Source: Vanilla planifolia
Lineage: Eukaryota; Streptophyta; Magnoliopsida; Asparagales; Orchidaceae
Length of the DNA: 64,000 bases
Reading direction: 5' to 3'
Assembly (NCBI GenBank): GCA_023846275.1
Contig: JAIUJO010000619.1
Span: 547,001-611,000 of the forward strand
Shown one piece after another: positions 7,671 through 21,800 of this stretch. The notes under the pieces were generated by a model, which did no database searches, was not told the origin of the DNA, and saw only the letters and a list, made by a program, of their open reading frames with translations. Within the stretch, counting starts at the first letter, position 1, and each line of letters opens with the position of its first letter. Position numbers and translations under genes: made by a program.

Positions 7671-10600
7671 GTTGAGTAAAGTAGAGGAGAGGAGAGCAGA
7701 GCAAAGCAGAGAAGAGCATAGTAGAGTAGAAGGGAAAAGTAGTGCAATGTAGAGCAGAGCACAGAAGAGTAGAGCCATACAGAATCGTGCAAAAGAGTAG
7801 AGTAGAGTACAGTAGAGCTAGGTTAGGCTAGGCTACATTGTGGTAGGTTAGGATCGGCTATAGTGGAGTAAAGTAGAGTGAAGTACAGTAGAGTAGAGTA
7901 GATTTAAGAAGAGTATAGCTAGGTTAGGCTGGGATAAGGCTAGGCTAGCCTAGGGTCGGCATGTTTAGGCTAGGCTAGGTTAGAGTAGAGTAGAGTAGAG
8001 TAGAGCTAGGTTAGGCTAGGCTAGGATAGAGTACAATAGAATGGAGTAGAGTAGGGTAGAGTAAAGTAGAGAAGAGCTGAGCTGAGTAGAGTAAAGAAGA
8101 CTAGAGTAAAGCAGAGTAGAGTAGGGTAAATAGAGTAGAGAAGACCTTTGTTAGGCTAGGCTAAGCTAGGTTAAGCTAGGCTAGAGTAGTGTGCTATATA
8201 GAGTAGAGTAAAGAAGAGAATAGTAGAGTAGGATAAAACTAGGTTAGGTAAGGCATTTAGGCTAGGCTAGAGTGGAGTAGATTAGAGTAAAGTAGAGTAG
8301 AGTATAACAGATCATAGTAGAGTAGAGTAGAGAAAAGTAAAGCAAAGTAGAGAAGAGCAGAGCTAGGTTAGGCTAAGCTAGGCAAGGTTATGCTAGAGTT
8401 GACAAGAGTAAAGTAGAGTGGAGTAGAGTATAGCTAGGTAAGGCTAAGAAAAACTAGGCTAGGTAAGAGTAAAGAATAGTAAAGTATAGTAGAGTATAGT
8501 AGAGTATAATAGATTAGAGCAGAGCAGAGCTAGGTTATAGTAGGCTATGCTAGGGTAGGTTAAATTATGCTCTGCTAGGTTTGAGTAGAGTGGAGTATAG
8601 TAGAATAGAGAGGAGTAGAGCATAACGGAGTAGAGTAGAGCAGAGTAAAGTAGAGAAAAGTAGAGTAGAGAAGAGCAGACCAGAGGAAAGCTAGGTTAGG
8701 TTAAGCTAGGTAAGGCTAAGCAAGGTTAGAGTAGAGTAGATAAAAGTAGTGTTAAGCAGAGTAGAGTAAAGAAGAGTAGAGTTAAGTTTGGTTAGGTTTT
8801 ATTAGATTAGAATAGAGTGGTGTAAAGAAGAGTAAAGTAGAGTAGAGCAGAGAAAAAAAGAGTAGAGTAGAGTGGAGTAGTGTAGAGAAGAGCAGGGTAG
8901 AGAAGAGCAGATTTGAGAAAAATGAGTAGACCAGAGAAGAGCAGAGTAAAGTAGAGCAGAGCAGAGCAAGGTTAGGCTAGGATAAGCTAAGTTAGGCCAG
9001 GCTAGGCTATAGTATAGTAGAGTGGAGTAGAGTAGAGTGAAGTAGAGTAGAGTAGAGAAGAGTAGTGTAGTGTAGAGTATAGCAGTGTAGAGCAAAACAG
9101 AGCTAATTTAGGTAAGCTAGGCTATGCTAGAGTAGAGTAGAGTATAGTAGAGTAGTGTCGAGTAGAGCAAGGTTAGCCTAGGCTAAGTTAGAGTGAAGTA
9201 GAGTAAAGCTAGGTTAGGTTAGGCATGGTTAGGCTAGGTTTGGCTAGGCTAGATTAGGCATGGATATGCTAGGTTAGAGTAGTGTAGAGTAGAGTATAAT
9301 ATATTAGAGTAGAGTTAAATAGAGCTAGGTTAGGCTAGGCTTGGCTAGGCTAGGCTAAATTAGGTTAGAGTAGAGTAGAGTTGTGTAGAGTAGATTAGAG
9401 TAGAGTAGAGTAGAGCAGAGCAAAGTAGAGTAGAGCAGAGTAGAGTAGAGCAGAGTAGAGTGAGCAAAACAGAGTAGAACATAGTATAGTAGAGTAGAGC
9501 AAAGTAAAAAAGAACTAGGTTAGGCAAAGCTAGGCTAGGCTATTTTAGGGCAGAGTAGAGTAATGTATAATAGAGTAGAGTAGAGTATGTATGGTAGACT
9601 AGAGTAGAGTAGATTAGAGTAGATCTAGGTCATACTAGGCAAGGTTAGGGTAGGCTAGGCTAGGCAAGAGTAGAGTAGAGTAAATTATAACAGAGTTAGG
9701 TTAGGCTAGGCTATGCTTGAGTTGAATGGAGTAGAGTTGAGTAGAGTAGAGTAGAGTAGAGTAGAGAAGAGTAGAGCAGTGTAGAGTAGAGCAATGTAGG
9801 GTACAACAAAGCAGAGTAGAGAGTAGAGTTAGGTTAGACTAGGTTAAGCTCGATTAAAGTAGAGTAGAGTAGTGTAAAGTGGATTAAAGTAGAGCTAGTT
9901 TAGCCTAAGTTAGGCTAGGCTAAGTTTGAGTCGAATAGAATATAGTAGATTAATGTAGAGTAAAGTAGAGTACAGTAAGCTAGGCTAGAGTTAGCTAGGC
10001 TTAGAAACACTAGGCTAGAGTAGAGTAGAGTAGAGTTGGGTAGAGTAGAGTAGAGTAGAGTAAAGCTAGTTTAGACTAGGCTAGGCTTGGCTAGAGTAGA
10101 GTAAAGTAGAGTAGAGCACAACACAGTACAGTGGAGTAGAGTAGAGCAGAGTAAAGTAGAGTAGAGAAGAGGAGTGCAGAGTAAAGTAGGGTAGAGCATA
10201 GTATAGTAGAGTAAAGTAAAGTTGAGTAGAGCTAGGATAAGCTAGGCTAGGCTAAAGTACGCTATGCTAGATTAGAGTAGGGTAGAGCAAAGTAGAGCAG
10301 AGCAGAGTAGAGCAAAGCTGAGCTGAGCTAAGTTGAGTAAAGCTAAGATAGGCTAGGCTAGTCTAGGCTAGAGTAGAGTAAAGTGGAGCATAGTAGAGTA
10401 TAGTAGTGCTAGGTTAGACTAGGCTAGGCTAAGTTATAGTAGGGTAGAGTAAAGTAGATTGGAGTGGTGTAGAGTAAGGTAGAGTAGAGCTAGGTTAGGC
10501 TAGGCTAGAGAAGAGTAGAGTAGAGTTGAGTAAGGTAGAGTAGAGTAGAGAAGAGCTAGGATAGCCTAGGCCAATTTAGAGTAGAGTAGAGTAGGATATA

Positions 10601-13600
10601 GTAGATTAGAGTAGAGTAGAGAATAATAAAGTAGAGTAGAACTAGGTTAAGCTTGGTAGGGTTAAGCTAGGTTAGGCTAGGCTAGGTTAGGCTAGGCTAG
10701 AGTAGGCTAAGCTAGACTAAAGTAGAGTGGAATAGAATATAATAGAGCAGAGTATAGCTACGTTATGCTAGGCTAGGCTAGGCTAAGTAATAGAAGAGTA
10801 GAGTATGGTAGAATAGATTGGAGTGGTGTAGAGTTAAGTATAGTAGAGCTAGGTTAGGCTAGGCTTGGCTATGGTAGGGTTGGCTAGGCTAAGCTAGGCT
10901 AGAGTAGTGTAAAATAGAATAGGGTAGAGTAAAGTAGAGTAGAGAAGAGCTAGGTTGTGCTAGGCAAAACAAAGTTAAGCTAAACTAGGCTAGAGTAGAG
11001 TACAGTACAATAGAGTAGAGTCAAGTAGAGTAGAGTAGAGCAAAGTAAAGCAAAGCGAGTAGAGTTGAGAAGAGTAGAATGGAGCAGAGCATCATAGAGA
11101 AAAGTAGAACTGAGCTGAGCTATGCAAAGTAGAGCAGAGCAAAGCAGAGTGGAGTTGAGCTCGATTAGGCTAGGCTAGGTTAGAGTAGAGTTGAGTAAAG
11201 TAGAGTATATTAAAGTATAGTAGAGTTAAGTATAGTTAAGCTAAGTTATGTTAGGATAGGTTAGAGTAGAGTAGAGTTGAGTGGAGCATAAAAGAGTAGA
11301 GTAGAGTAGAGTAGAGTAGAGCTATGTTAGGCTAGGCCTATGTTGGGCTCTAATATAATAGAGTTGAGTGGGGCAGAACAGAGCATAGTAGAATAGAGGA
11401 GAGCAGAGTACATCAAACTAGAGTAGAGCATAGTAGAGCATAGTTGAGCAGAGTAGAGCTAGGTTAGGCAAGGCTAGGGTAGGCTAGGCTATAGTATAGT
11501 AGAGAAGAGCTAAGTTAGGCTAGGCTAGGTTATGTTAGGTTAGAGAACAATAGAGTAAAGTAGAGTTGAGTAGAGTAAAGTAGACTAGACTAGAGTAGAG
11601 TGGAGTAGAGTATAGTAGAGTAAAGCTAGGTTAGGTTAGGCTAAGCTAGGCTAGGCTAGAGTAAAGTATAGTAGAGTAGAGTAGAATAGAGGATGGTAGA
11701 GTAGAGTAGGGCAAAGAAATGTAGAGCAAAGAAGAGCAGAATACAGGAGACTAGAGCAAAGCAAAACATAGCACTGTAGGGCTAGGTTAGTCTAGGTTAG
11801 TGTACTAGGCTAGGCTAGAGTAAAGCATAATAAAGTAAAGTAAAGAAGAATAGAGCTAGGTTAGGCTAGGCTAGGCTAGGTTAGGCTAGAGTAGACTATA
11901 GTAGAGTACAGTAGAGTAGAGTATTATAGAGTATAGTTGAGTAAAGTAAAGTTGATCTTTGTTAAGCTAGCTAGGTTAAGAAAAGCTAGGCAAGAGTAGA
12001 ATACAGTAAAGTGGAGTAGAGTAGAGAAGAGTGGAGTAGAGCTACGTTAGGCTATGCTAAGGAAGGCTTGACTAGACTAGAGTATATTAGAGCAGAGCAG
12101 AGTAGAGCAAAGTAGAGTAGAGAAAAGTAGAGCAAAGAAGAGTAGAGCATCGCAAAGTAGACTAAAGTAGAGTAAAGCTAGGTTAGGCAATGCTAGGGTA
12201 GGCAAGGGTCCGCTATAGTAGAGTAGAGAAGAGCTACGTTAGGCTTGGCTAGGTTAGGTTATGTTAGAGATGATTAGAATAAAGCAAAGTAGAGTGGAGT
12301 ACAGTAAAGTAGAGTAGAGTAGAGTAGTGCTGAGTAAAGTAGAGTAGAGCATAGCTAAGTTAGGTTTGGGCAAGCTAGGCTAAGTTAGGCTATTGTTGGC
12401 TAGGGAAAGCTAGGCTATAATAGGGTAGAGTAGAGTGGAGTTAGGTTAGGCTAGGTAGAGTACAAAGCAGAGAAGTGTAAAGTAAAGTAGGGTTGAGTTG
12501 AGTAGACATGACTTAGGTTAGGTTAGGATAGGCTAGAGTACAATAAAGTAGAGTATAATAGAGTAGAGTAGAGTAGAATAGAGTAGAGCAGAGTAGAATA
12601 GAGTAGAGCATAGTAGAGTAGAGAAGAACAGAGTAGAGCATAGTAGAGTTAGCTTAGTTGAGCAGAGCTAGTTTAGGCTAGTTAAGGCCAAGCTAGGCTA
12701 GGTTAGGCTAGAGTAGAATAGAGTGGAGTAGAGTTAGGTTAGGCTAGGCTAGGTTAGAGTAGAGTAGAGTAGAGCAGAGTATAGTTTAGAAGAGTTGAGT
12801 AGAGTAGAGTAGTGTAGAGTTATGTTAGGCTAGGCTAGGTAAGGCTAAGCTAGGCTAGGTTAGGGTAGACAAGGCTAGGCTAGAGTAGAGTGGGGTAGAG
12901 CAGAGTTGAGTAGAGTAGAGTAAAGCAAAGTAGATTAGAGTAGAGCAGAGCAGAGTAGAGTAGAGCAAAGTAGAGCAAAGTCGAACAGAGTTAAGTTAGG
13001 CTAGGTTATGCTAGAGTAGACTACATAGAGTAGAATAGGTTAGAGTTGAGCTAGGTTAAACTATGTAAGGCTAAGCTAAGTTAGAGTAGAGTAGAATATA
13101 GTCGAGTATATTAGAATAGAGTAAAGTAGAGCTAGGTTAGGCTAGGGTAAGCTAGTTTTTTTAGGCTAGGCTAGAGTAGAGTAGAGTAGAGAATAGTAAA
13201 GTAGAGCAGAGCAGAGAAAAGTAAAGTAAAGTAGAGTAGTGTAGAGTAGAGTAGAGTAAAGTAGAGTAGAGTAGAGTAGAGTAAAGTAGAGTTAGCTTTG
13301 GCCAGGCTAGGCTAGGTTAGGTTGGAGTAGAGTAGAGTAGAGCTAGGTTAGGTTTGGCTAGGCTAGGCTAAAGTAGAGTAGAGTTAAGCAGAGTAGAGCA
13401 GAGGAGAGCATAACATAGTGGAGTGAAATTAGAGCAACATAGAGCAGAGTAGAGCAGAGTAGAGTAGAGTAGAGTAGGTAGAGCAATTTAGAGCTAGGTT
13501 GGGCAAGGCTAGGATTGGAAAGGTTATGCTAGGATAGGCTAGGTTAGAGTAGAGTAGAGTAGAGTAGAGTTGAGCTAGGTTAGGCTAGGCTGGGTTAGAG

Positions 13601-16600
13601 TAGAGTAGAGAAGAGTAGAGTAGGTAGAGCAAAGTAGAGTAGTGCAGAGTAGAGTAGAGAAGAGTAGAGTAGAGCAAAGCTAGGTTAGGCTAGAGTAGAG
13701 CAGAGTAAAGTAGAGTTAGGTTAGGCTTAATAAGGCTAAGCAATGTTAGAGTAAAAAAGAGTAGAATATAATAAATTAGAGTAGTGTAGGGTAAAGTAGA
13801 GTGAAGTAGAGTAGAGCTAGGTTAAGCTTGGCTAGGTTAGAGTAGTGTATATAGAGTACAATAGAGAAGAGTAGAGAAGAGTAGAGCTCTGTTATGTTAG
13901 GCTAGGTTAGGCTAAGCTAAAATAGGCTTGAGTTTTATAGAGTTGAGTGGAGTAGAGTAGAGTGGAGTAGAGCATAGCAGAGCAAAGTAGAAGAGAGCAG
14001 AATAGAGCTAAATAAAGCAAAACAGAGCAGAGAAGAGCAGAGTAGAGTAGAGCTGAGTAGAGTAGAGTACAGCTGAGTAGAGTAGAACGAGGTTAGGCAA
14101 TCCTAGGCTAGGCTAGGTTAGAGTAGAGTAGAGTAGATTAGAGTAGAGTAGAGTGGAGTGGAGTAGGGTGAAGTAGAGTAGAGTAGAGTAGAGTTAGGTT
14201 AGGCTTGGCCAGGTTAAGCTAGGCAAGGGTAGGGTAGGCTAAGTTAGGTAGGAGTAGAGTAAAGTAGGGCTAGGATAGGATTGGCTAGGCTAGAGTACAA
14301 TAGAGCATAATAGAGTAGAGTAGAGCAGAATAAAGCGTAGTAGTGCAGAGCAGAGAGGAGTAAAGCAGATTAGTGTAGAGTAGAGTAAAGTAGAGTAAAG
14401 TAAAGTAGGGCTATGCTAGGCAAGGGTAGGCTAGGTTAGGCTTGGGTAGGCTATGTTAGGCCAAAGCTTAGTGGAGTAGAGTAGAGTAGAGTAGAGTAGA
14501 GTAGTGCTATGTTAGTCTAGGCTAGGCTATGTTATGCTAAACTTGCCTAATATAGAGTAGAGTAGAGTATGGTAGAGTAGCATAGAGTAGAGCAGAGTAG
14601 AGAAGAGTAGAGTAGAGTAGAGCAGAATAAAGCAAAGCAGAGTAAAGTAGAGTAAATAAGAGTAGAGCAAAGTAGAGTATAATAAAGTACAGTTAAACCA
14701 TGTTAGGCTAGGTTAAGCTAGGCTAGAGTAGAGTAGAGTAGAATAGAATAGAGTAAAGTAGAGTAGAGGTAAGTTGGGCTAGGATAGCCTAAGCTAGGTT
14801 TAAGTAGAGTAGAGTTGAGGTGAGTAGAGTAGAGTAAAGAAGAGTAGAGTAGAGCTAGGTTAGGCTAGGCTAGGCTATGGTAGGCAAGGCAAGGCTAGGC
14901 TAGGCTAAAGTAAAGTAGCGAGCATAGTAGAGTAGAGAAGAGTGGAGTAGAGCAGAGTAGAGTAGAGTAGAGTAAGGTTAAGCATGATAAGGCTCAACTA
15001 TGCCAGATAAGCATAGAGTATTATAGTGTATAGTAGAGCAGAGCAAAATAGAGTAGAGTAGAGCAAAGTGGAGTGGAGTGGAGTAGAGCAGAGAAGAGTA
15101 TAGTAGAGCTAAGTTAGGCTAAGCTAGGGTAGAGTAGAGTTGAGTAGAGTAGAGTAGAGCTAAATAGAATAAAGCATAGCAGAGTAGAGCTTAGCTAAAT
15201 AGACTAGGGTAGAGTAGAGCAGAGTAAAGTAGAGCTAGGTTAGGCTAGGTTAGGTTAGAGTAGAGTAGTGTAGAGTAGAGAATAGCAGAGTAGAGTTAAG
15301 TTAAGCTAAGATAGGCTTGGCTAGGTTAAGCTAGGGTAGAGTAGAGTAGAGTAGAGTAAAGTAGACCTAAGTTAGGCTAAGCTAGGCTTGACTAAGTTAG
15401 AGTAGAGTAAAGTAGAGTAAGGTAGAGTAGATTGGAGTTGAGAATATTGTAATAGAGTAGAGAAGAGAAGAGTAGAGTAGAGTAGAGAATTGTATAGTGT
15501 AGCGAGTTTAGTAGAGTAGAGCTAAGTTAGGCTATGAAAAAACTAGGGTAGTCTTGGCAAGTCTAGGCAAGAGTAGAGTAGTGTAGAGTAGAGCAGAGTT
15601 AAGTGGAGTAGAGTAGAGCTCGATTAGGGTAGGCTAGGCTAGAGTAGAGTAGAGTTGAGTAGAACAGAGCAGAATAAAGTAGAGTAGAGTACAACAGAGT
15701 AGAGTATAGAAGAGCAGAGTAGAATAATGTAGAGTAGAGGAGAGTAGAGGAGAGTAGAGTAGAGTAGAGTAAAGTAGAGTAGAGTAGAGTAGAATAGAGT
15801 AAAGTAATGTGTAGTATAGTATAGTAGGGTAGAGTAGGGTAGACTATTTTAGAGCTATGTTAGGCTAGGCAAGACTGGGCTAGGCTAGGATAGGCTAGGC
15901 TAGAGAAGAGTATAGAAGATTAGAGTATAGTATAGAAAAGTAGAGTATAATAGAGTAGAGTAAAGAAGAGCAAGAATAGGCTATGCTAGGCTAGAGTATA
16001 ATAGAGTAGAGTAGAGTAGAGTAGAGAATAGTAGAGCAGAGCAAAGGAGAGTAGAGTAGAGTATAGCAGAGCAGAGTAGAGCTAGGTTAAGCTATGCTAG
16101 GCTAGACTAGAGTATAGTAGAGCAAAGTAGAGTAGAGCTGGGTTTTGCTAGGCAAGCCTAGGCTAAGTTAGAGTAGACAGGAGTAGAGTAGAGTATGGTA
16201 GAGTAGAGTAAAGAAAAGTAGAGCTAGGTTAGGCGAGGCTAGGCCAAGCTAGGCTAGGATAGGCTAGGCTAGGCAAGGTTAGGCTTGAGTAGGGTAGAGT
16301 AGAGTAGAGTACTATAGAGTAGAATAAAGTATAGCTATATTAGGTTAGGCTAGGTTAGGCTATGCTAAATAAGGCTACAATAGTGTAGAGTAAAGTGGAG
16401 TAGAGTAGGGAAGAGAAGAGTAGAGAAGAGTAGAGCAAAAAATAATAGAGCAAGGTAGAGAAGAGCACAGTAGAGCAAGGTAGAGAAGAGCACAGTAGAG
16501 CAACATGGAGCAGAGTAAACAAGAGCAGAGTAGAGGAAAGTGAAGCAAAGTAAAGCAGACCAGAGTAGTGTAGAGCTAGGTTAGAGGAGGCTAGGTTAGG

Positions 16601-19539
16601 CTAGGCTAGAGTGGAGTAGAGTAGAGTAGAGTAGAGGTAGGTTGGGCTTGCCTAGGCTAGGCTAGGCTAGGTTTTAGTCGAGTAGAGTAAAGTAGAGTAG
16701 AGTTGTGGAGAGTAGAGTAGAGCTTGGTTAGGTTAGGCTAGGCTAGGGTAGAGTAGAGTAGAGTAAAGTAGAGCTAGATTAAGCATGGTGAGGATAAGTT
16801 AGGCTAGAGTAGACCAGAGTAGAGTAAAGTTGTGTAGAGCAGAGTAGAGTAGAGTAGAGCAAAACAGAGCATAATTAGAGCAGAGCAAAGTAGAGCAAAG
16901 CAAAGAAGAGAAGAGTGGAGTAGAGCAAAGCTAGGTTAGGCTAGGCTTGGCATGGTTAAGTTAGGCAAGACTACGCTACGCTATAGTGGAGTAGAGTAGA
17001 GTAAAGTAGAGTAAAGTAGAGTAAAGTAGGGCTGAGCAGAGCAGAGAAGAGCAGAGTAGAACAGAGTTGAGTAGAGCTGAGTAGAGCAGAGTAGAGTAGA
17101 GTAGAGCAAAGCAGAGTAGAGCAGAGTAGTATGGAGCAGATCGGAGTAGAGTATAGCAGTGTAGACCAGAGCTAGGTTAGACTAAGCTAGCATTGACAAG
17201 GATAGAGTAAGTAGAGTAGAGCTAAATTAGGTAGGGCTAGGCTGGGTTAGGTTATAGTGGAGTAGAGTAGAGTATAATAGAGTAAAGTAGAGTGGAGTAG
17301 ATGTGAGTAGAGTATAGCAACGTCATGTTAGGTTAGTCAAAGCTAGATTAGGCTAGGTTAGGCTAGGCTATGCTAGAGTAGAGTGGAGTAGATTATGTTA
17401 GAGTAGAGTAGGCTAGAGTTTGGTTAGGCTAAGCTAGAGTACAATGGAGTAGAGTAGGGTAGAGAAGAGTGGAGTATAGCAGAGTAGGGTAGAGTAGAGA
17501 ATAACAGAATAGAGTAGAGCTTAACAGAGTAGAGTAGAGCTAAGTTAGGCTAGGCTAGGCTAGGCTAGGCAAGGCCAGGCTAGGGTATGCTAGATTAGAG
17601 TAAAGAAGAGTAGACCCAACATAGGCTAATCTACGCTAGGCTGGGTTTGGTCAGAGTAGAATAGAGTAGAGTAGAGTAGAGTAGAGTAGAGTATAGTATA
17701 GTAGAGTAGAGTAGAGTAGAGTAGAGTAGAATAGAGTAGAGTTAGGTTAGGCTCAGCTTGGTTAGGGTATGTTATGCTGTGCTTGGCTAGAATAGAGTAG
17801 AGTACAATATAGTAGTGTAGGGAGGAGTAAAGTAGAGTAGAACTCAGTTTGGCTAAGCCAGTCTAGGCTTGAGAGGAGTAGAGTAGAGTAGAATAGAGTA
17901 GAGCAAAGCAGAGCAGAGCAAAGAAGAGTAGAGAAAAGTAAACAGAGCAGAGCAGAGAAAAGTACAGTAGAGTAAAGCAGAGTAGAGCAGAGCAATGCAA
18001 AGCATAATAGAGCTCGGTTAGGCTAAGCTACACTAGAGTAGGGTAGGGTAGGCTTGTTTTGTTTGGAGTAGAGTATAGTAGAGTAGAGTAGAGTAGAGTG
18101 GAGTAGAGTAAAGTATATTATAGTATAGTAGAATATAGTAGAGTAGAGTAGAGTAGAGTCGAGCTAGGTTAGGCAAGGATAGGTTAGGCTAGGCTAGGCT
18201 AGGCAAGAGTAGAGTATAGTAGAGTTAGGTTAGGATAAACAAGGCTAGGCTATGGTTTAGTAGAGTATATTGGAGTAGAGCAGAGCAGAGCAGAGAAGAC
18301 CTAAGCAAAAAAGAGCAGAACAGTGTAGAAAAGTGTAGAGCAGAGCAGAGTAAAGCAGAGTAGATCTAGGTTAAGCTAAGCTAGGCTATAGTAGAGTAGA
18401 GCTAGGTTAGGCTAGGCTAAGCTTCGTTAGGTTAGAGTAGAGAACAATAGAGTAGAGTGGAGGAGAGCAGAGTAGAGCAATGTAGAGAAAGGTAGAGTAC
18501 AGTAAAGTAGAGTAGAGCAAAGTAGAGTACAGCAACATAGTGTAGAGAAATACTGATCATAATAGAGCAGAGAAGAGTAGAGTAGAGCAGAGCAAAGTAG
18601 AGCTTAGCAGAGCAAGGTTAGCCTATAGCATAGTAGAGTTCACTAGAGTAAAGTAGAGTAGAGTACAATACAGCTAGGTTAGGCTAAGTCAGAGTGGAGT
18701 AGAATAGAGTAGGGTATAGTAAAGTAGAGTATAGTAGAATATAACAGAGCTAGGTTTTGTAAGGCTAGGCTAGGGTAGGCAAGACAAGGCTAGAGTTGTG
18801 TAGAGTAGAGTAGACTAGAGCTTGGTTAAGCTAGGCAAAGCTAGGGTAGAGTAAGGTAAAGTAGAGTAGAATAGAGCTTGGTTATGCTAGAGTAGGTTAG
18901 AAGAGGCTAAATAGGGCTAAAGTAATGTAGAGTAGAGTAGAGTAGAGCATAGAAGAGCAGAGCAAAGAAGAGCAGAGTAGAGTAGACCTAGGTTTGCTAA
19001 GGCTAGGCTAGAGTAAAGCAGAGCAGAGCTACATTAGGATAGGTAAGGCAAGGTGAGGTCAGAGTATAGTAGAGGAGACTAGAGTAGAGTATAGTAGAGT
19101 AGAAGAGTGTAGAGTAGAGCAGAGTAGAGTAGAGTAAAGTAGAGTAGAGCTAGATTAGGTTAGGCTAGGCTATGCAAGAGTAGGCTAGGTTAGGCTAGGA
19201 TAGGCAAGAGTAAACACGAGTAGAGTAGAGCTATGTTTAGCTAGGTTAGGCTAGGGTATGATAGGGTAGGCAAGGCAAGGCTAGAGCAAAGCATTTTAGA
19301 GTAGTGTAGAGTAGAGTAGAGCTACGTTGGGCTCGGCTAGGCTAGAGTATAGTTGTGGAGAGTAAAGTAGAGTAGAGTAGAATAGAGTAGAGCAGAGTAG
19401 AGAAGAGTAGAGTAGACTAGAGTAGAGTAGAGCTAAGTTAGGCTAGGCAAGGCTAGGCTAAACTTGGCTAGGTTAGAGTAGAGTAGAGTAGAGTAGACTA
19501 GGATGGAGTAGTGTAGAGTAGAGCTAGGTTAGGCTAGGC
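7671..19539 (+). repeat. Satellite array, ordinary interior
   Basis: Alternating TAGAG and TAGGC/TAGGT blocks without coding potential. The recurring entry motif AGAGCTAGGTTAGGCTAGGC appears, for example, near 8011, 10485, 14853 and 19510. A perfect 25-bp duplication lies at 16451-16500. TATAG-type variants cluster near 15805-15830 and 18112-18140. I could not find convincing long higher-order copies here by eye, but they may exist. Confidence 0.75.
16451..16500 (+). repeat. Perfect 25-bp tandem duplication
   Basis: A 25-bp unit starting CAAGGTAGAGAAGAGCACAG occurs twice without mismatch (16451-16475 and 16476-16500). The unit is exactly five pentamers. In this diverged array, perfect identity indicates a recent in-register duplication. 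Confidence 0.85.
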
Positions 19540-21800
19540 TAAGATAGAGGAGAGTATAGTAGAGTAGAGTAGAGTAAAATATAGTATAGTATAATACAGT
19601 ATAGTATAATAGAGTAGAGTAGAGTAGAGTTAGGTTAGGCTAGGCTAGATTAGGCTTGTGCAAGCTAGGTTAGAGTAGAGTACAGTAGAGTATAGCTAGT
19701 TTAGGCTAGGCTAGGCTAAACTAAGCTAAGTTGAGAAGAGTAGAGTGGAGTAGAATAGATTAGAGTAGAGTAGAATAGAGTAGAGTAGAGCAGAGTAGAG
19801 TAGAGCAGAACAATGCAAAGCAAAGCAGAGCTGAGCGAGGTTAGGCTAGGCTAGGCTAGAAAAGAGTAGAGTCGAGTAAAGTTAGGTTAGGTTAGGCGAG
19901 ATTAGAGCAGAGCAGAGTAGAGTAAAGTAGAATATAATAGAGTATAGTGGACTTGGGTAGAGTAGAGTATAGTGGACTTTGGTAGAGTAGAGTAGAGTTG
20001 AGTTGAGTATAGTAGAGTAGAGTAAAGTAGAGACAAGGACAGGACAGGAGAGAAGAGTAGATTAAAGAAGAGTAGAGAAGAGTGGACCTGGGTTAGGTTA
20101 GGCTAGGCTAGACTTGGCTTGAGTAGGGTAGAGCAGAGTATGGTAGAGTGGAGTAAAGTTGAGCTTTGTTAGGTTAGGCTAGGCTAAGGCTAAACTAGAG
20201 TAATTGAGTTGAGTATAGTAGAGTTGACCTAATTTAGGCTTTGTTAGGTTAGGCATGGCTAGGTTAGGCTAGAGTAGAGTAGAATAAAGTTGACTAGAGT
20301 AGAGTAGGGTAGAGTAAAGTACAGTAAAGTGGACTAAAGTAGAATAGAGTAGAGCAGAGTATAGCAAAGAAGAGTGTTGTAGAATAAAGCAAAGCATAGT
20401 AGAGTAGACCATAGCACAATAGAGCAAGGTTAGGCAAGGCTAGGCTTGTCTAGGCTAGAGTAGAGTAGACTATAGTAAAGCAGAGTATAGTAGAGTAGAG
20501 TAAAGCTAGGTTAGGTAAGGCTAGGCTAGGTTAGAGTAGAGTGGAGTAGACTAGAGTAGAGTAGATTATAATAGAGTAGAGTAGAGTATGGTATAGTAGA
20601 GTAGAGTAAAGCTAGGTTTGGATCTGATAAGTTAGGCAAGGCTAGGCTAGGTTAAGCTAGGGTAGAGTGGAGTAGGATAGACTAGAGTGTAATAGAGTAA
20701 GATACAACTAAGTTAGACTAGGCTTGTTAGAGTAAAGTAGAGTAGAGAGAAGTAATGTAGAGTAGAGTAGAGCAGAGTAGAGGAGAGTAGAACAAAGCAA
20801 TGTAGAGCAGAGTAGAGCAGAGCAGAGCTAAGTTAGGCTAGGCTAGGCTAGGTAAGGCTAGACTAGGATAGCATAAAATTGAGTAGAGTAGAGTATAGTA
20901 GAGACAAGCAAAGTAGAGAATAGTAGAGTATATCTTAGCATAGTAGAGCATATTAGAGCTAGGTTAAGCAAGGAAAGGATAGGGTAGAGTAGAGTAGAGC
21001 TTGGTTTGGCTAGGCTAAGAGAGGTTAGAGTAGAGTAGAGTGGAGTAGAGTATAGTAGAGCTGTGTTAGGCTTTGCTAGGGTAAGCTATGCTAGACTTGT
21101 GTAGAGTAGAGTAAAGTAAAGTAGAGTAGAGAAGAGTTTTGTTAGGGTAGGTTAGGCTAGGCTAGGCTAGGCTAGAGTAGAGTAGAGTTGAGTGGAGCAG
21201 AGCAGAGTAGAGTAGAGTGGAGGAGAGGAGAGGAGAGTAAAGTAGAGTAGAGCAAAAAATTATAGAGTAGAGATGAGCAGAGTAGAGTAGAGCGGTGCAG
21301 AATAAAGCAGTGTAGAGAAAAGTAGAGCTAAGATTTGCTAGGGTTGGCTAGGCTTGAGTAGAGTAGAATGGTGTAGAGTAGAGTAGAGCTAAGTTAGGCT
21401 AGGCTAGGATAGGGTAGGCTAGGCTAAGCTTGGCTAGAATGGAGTAAAGTAAAGTAGAGTAGAGTAGAGCTAGATTAGGTTAGGCTAGGCTAGGCAAGAG
21501 TAGAGTAGAGTAGAGTAAAGTAGAGTGGAGTATATTATAGTAGAGTAGAGTAGAGTAGAGTTTCATTAGGCTAATGTAGGCTAGGGTAGGCTAAGCTAAG
21601 CTAGGCTAGAGTAGAGTAGAGTAAGGTAGACCATGGTTAAGCTAGGCGTGGCTAGGCTTGAGTATAGTAGAGTACAGTAGACTAGAGTAGAGTGGTGCAG
21701 AGCAGAGTAGAGAAGAGTATAGTAGAGTAGAGTAGAGCAACGCATTATAGAGCTGGGTTTGTTTAATCTATGCTAGGCTAGGCTAAGTTAAAGTAAAGTA
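19540..21800 (+). repeat. Higher-order unit, copy A of a ~5.0-5.1 kb repeat
   Basis: This stretch matches 24600-26830 through a series of rare variants in the same order. Anchors in this copy: GCTAGTTTAGGCTAGGCTA at 19695; a purine-rich patch near 20030-20045; TAAACTAGAGTAATTGAG at 20191; GGCTTGTTAGAGT at 20721; AGGAAAGGAT at 20971; a GGAGA patch at 21219-21238; CAAAAAATTATA near 21253; GCTAAGAT..GCTAGGGTTGG near 21330; and CGCATTATAGAGCTGGGTTT near 21741. Offsets to copy B range from 5008 to 5140 bp. Confidence 0.8.
19939..19988 (+). repeat. Near-perfect 25-bp tandem duplication
   Basis: Two 25-bp units starting AGAGTATAGTGGACTT occur at 19939 and 19964 with one visible difference (GGG versus TGG). 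As at 16451-16500, the unit is five pentamers. Confidence 0.8.
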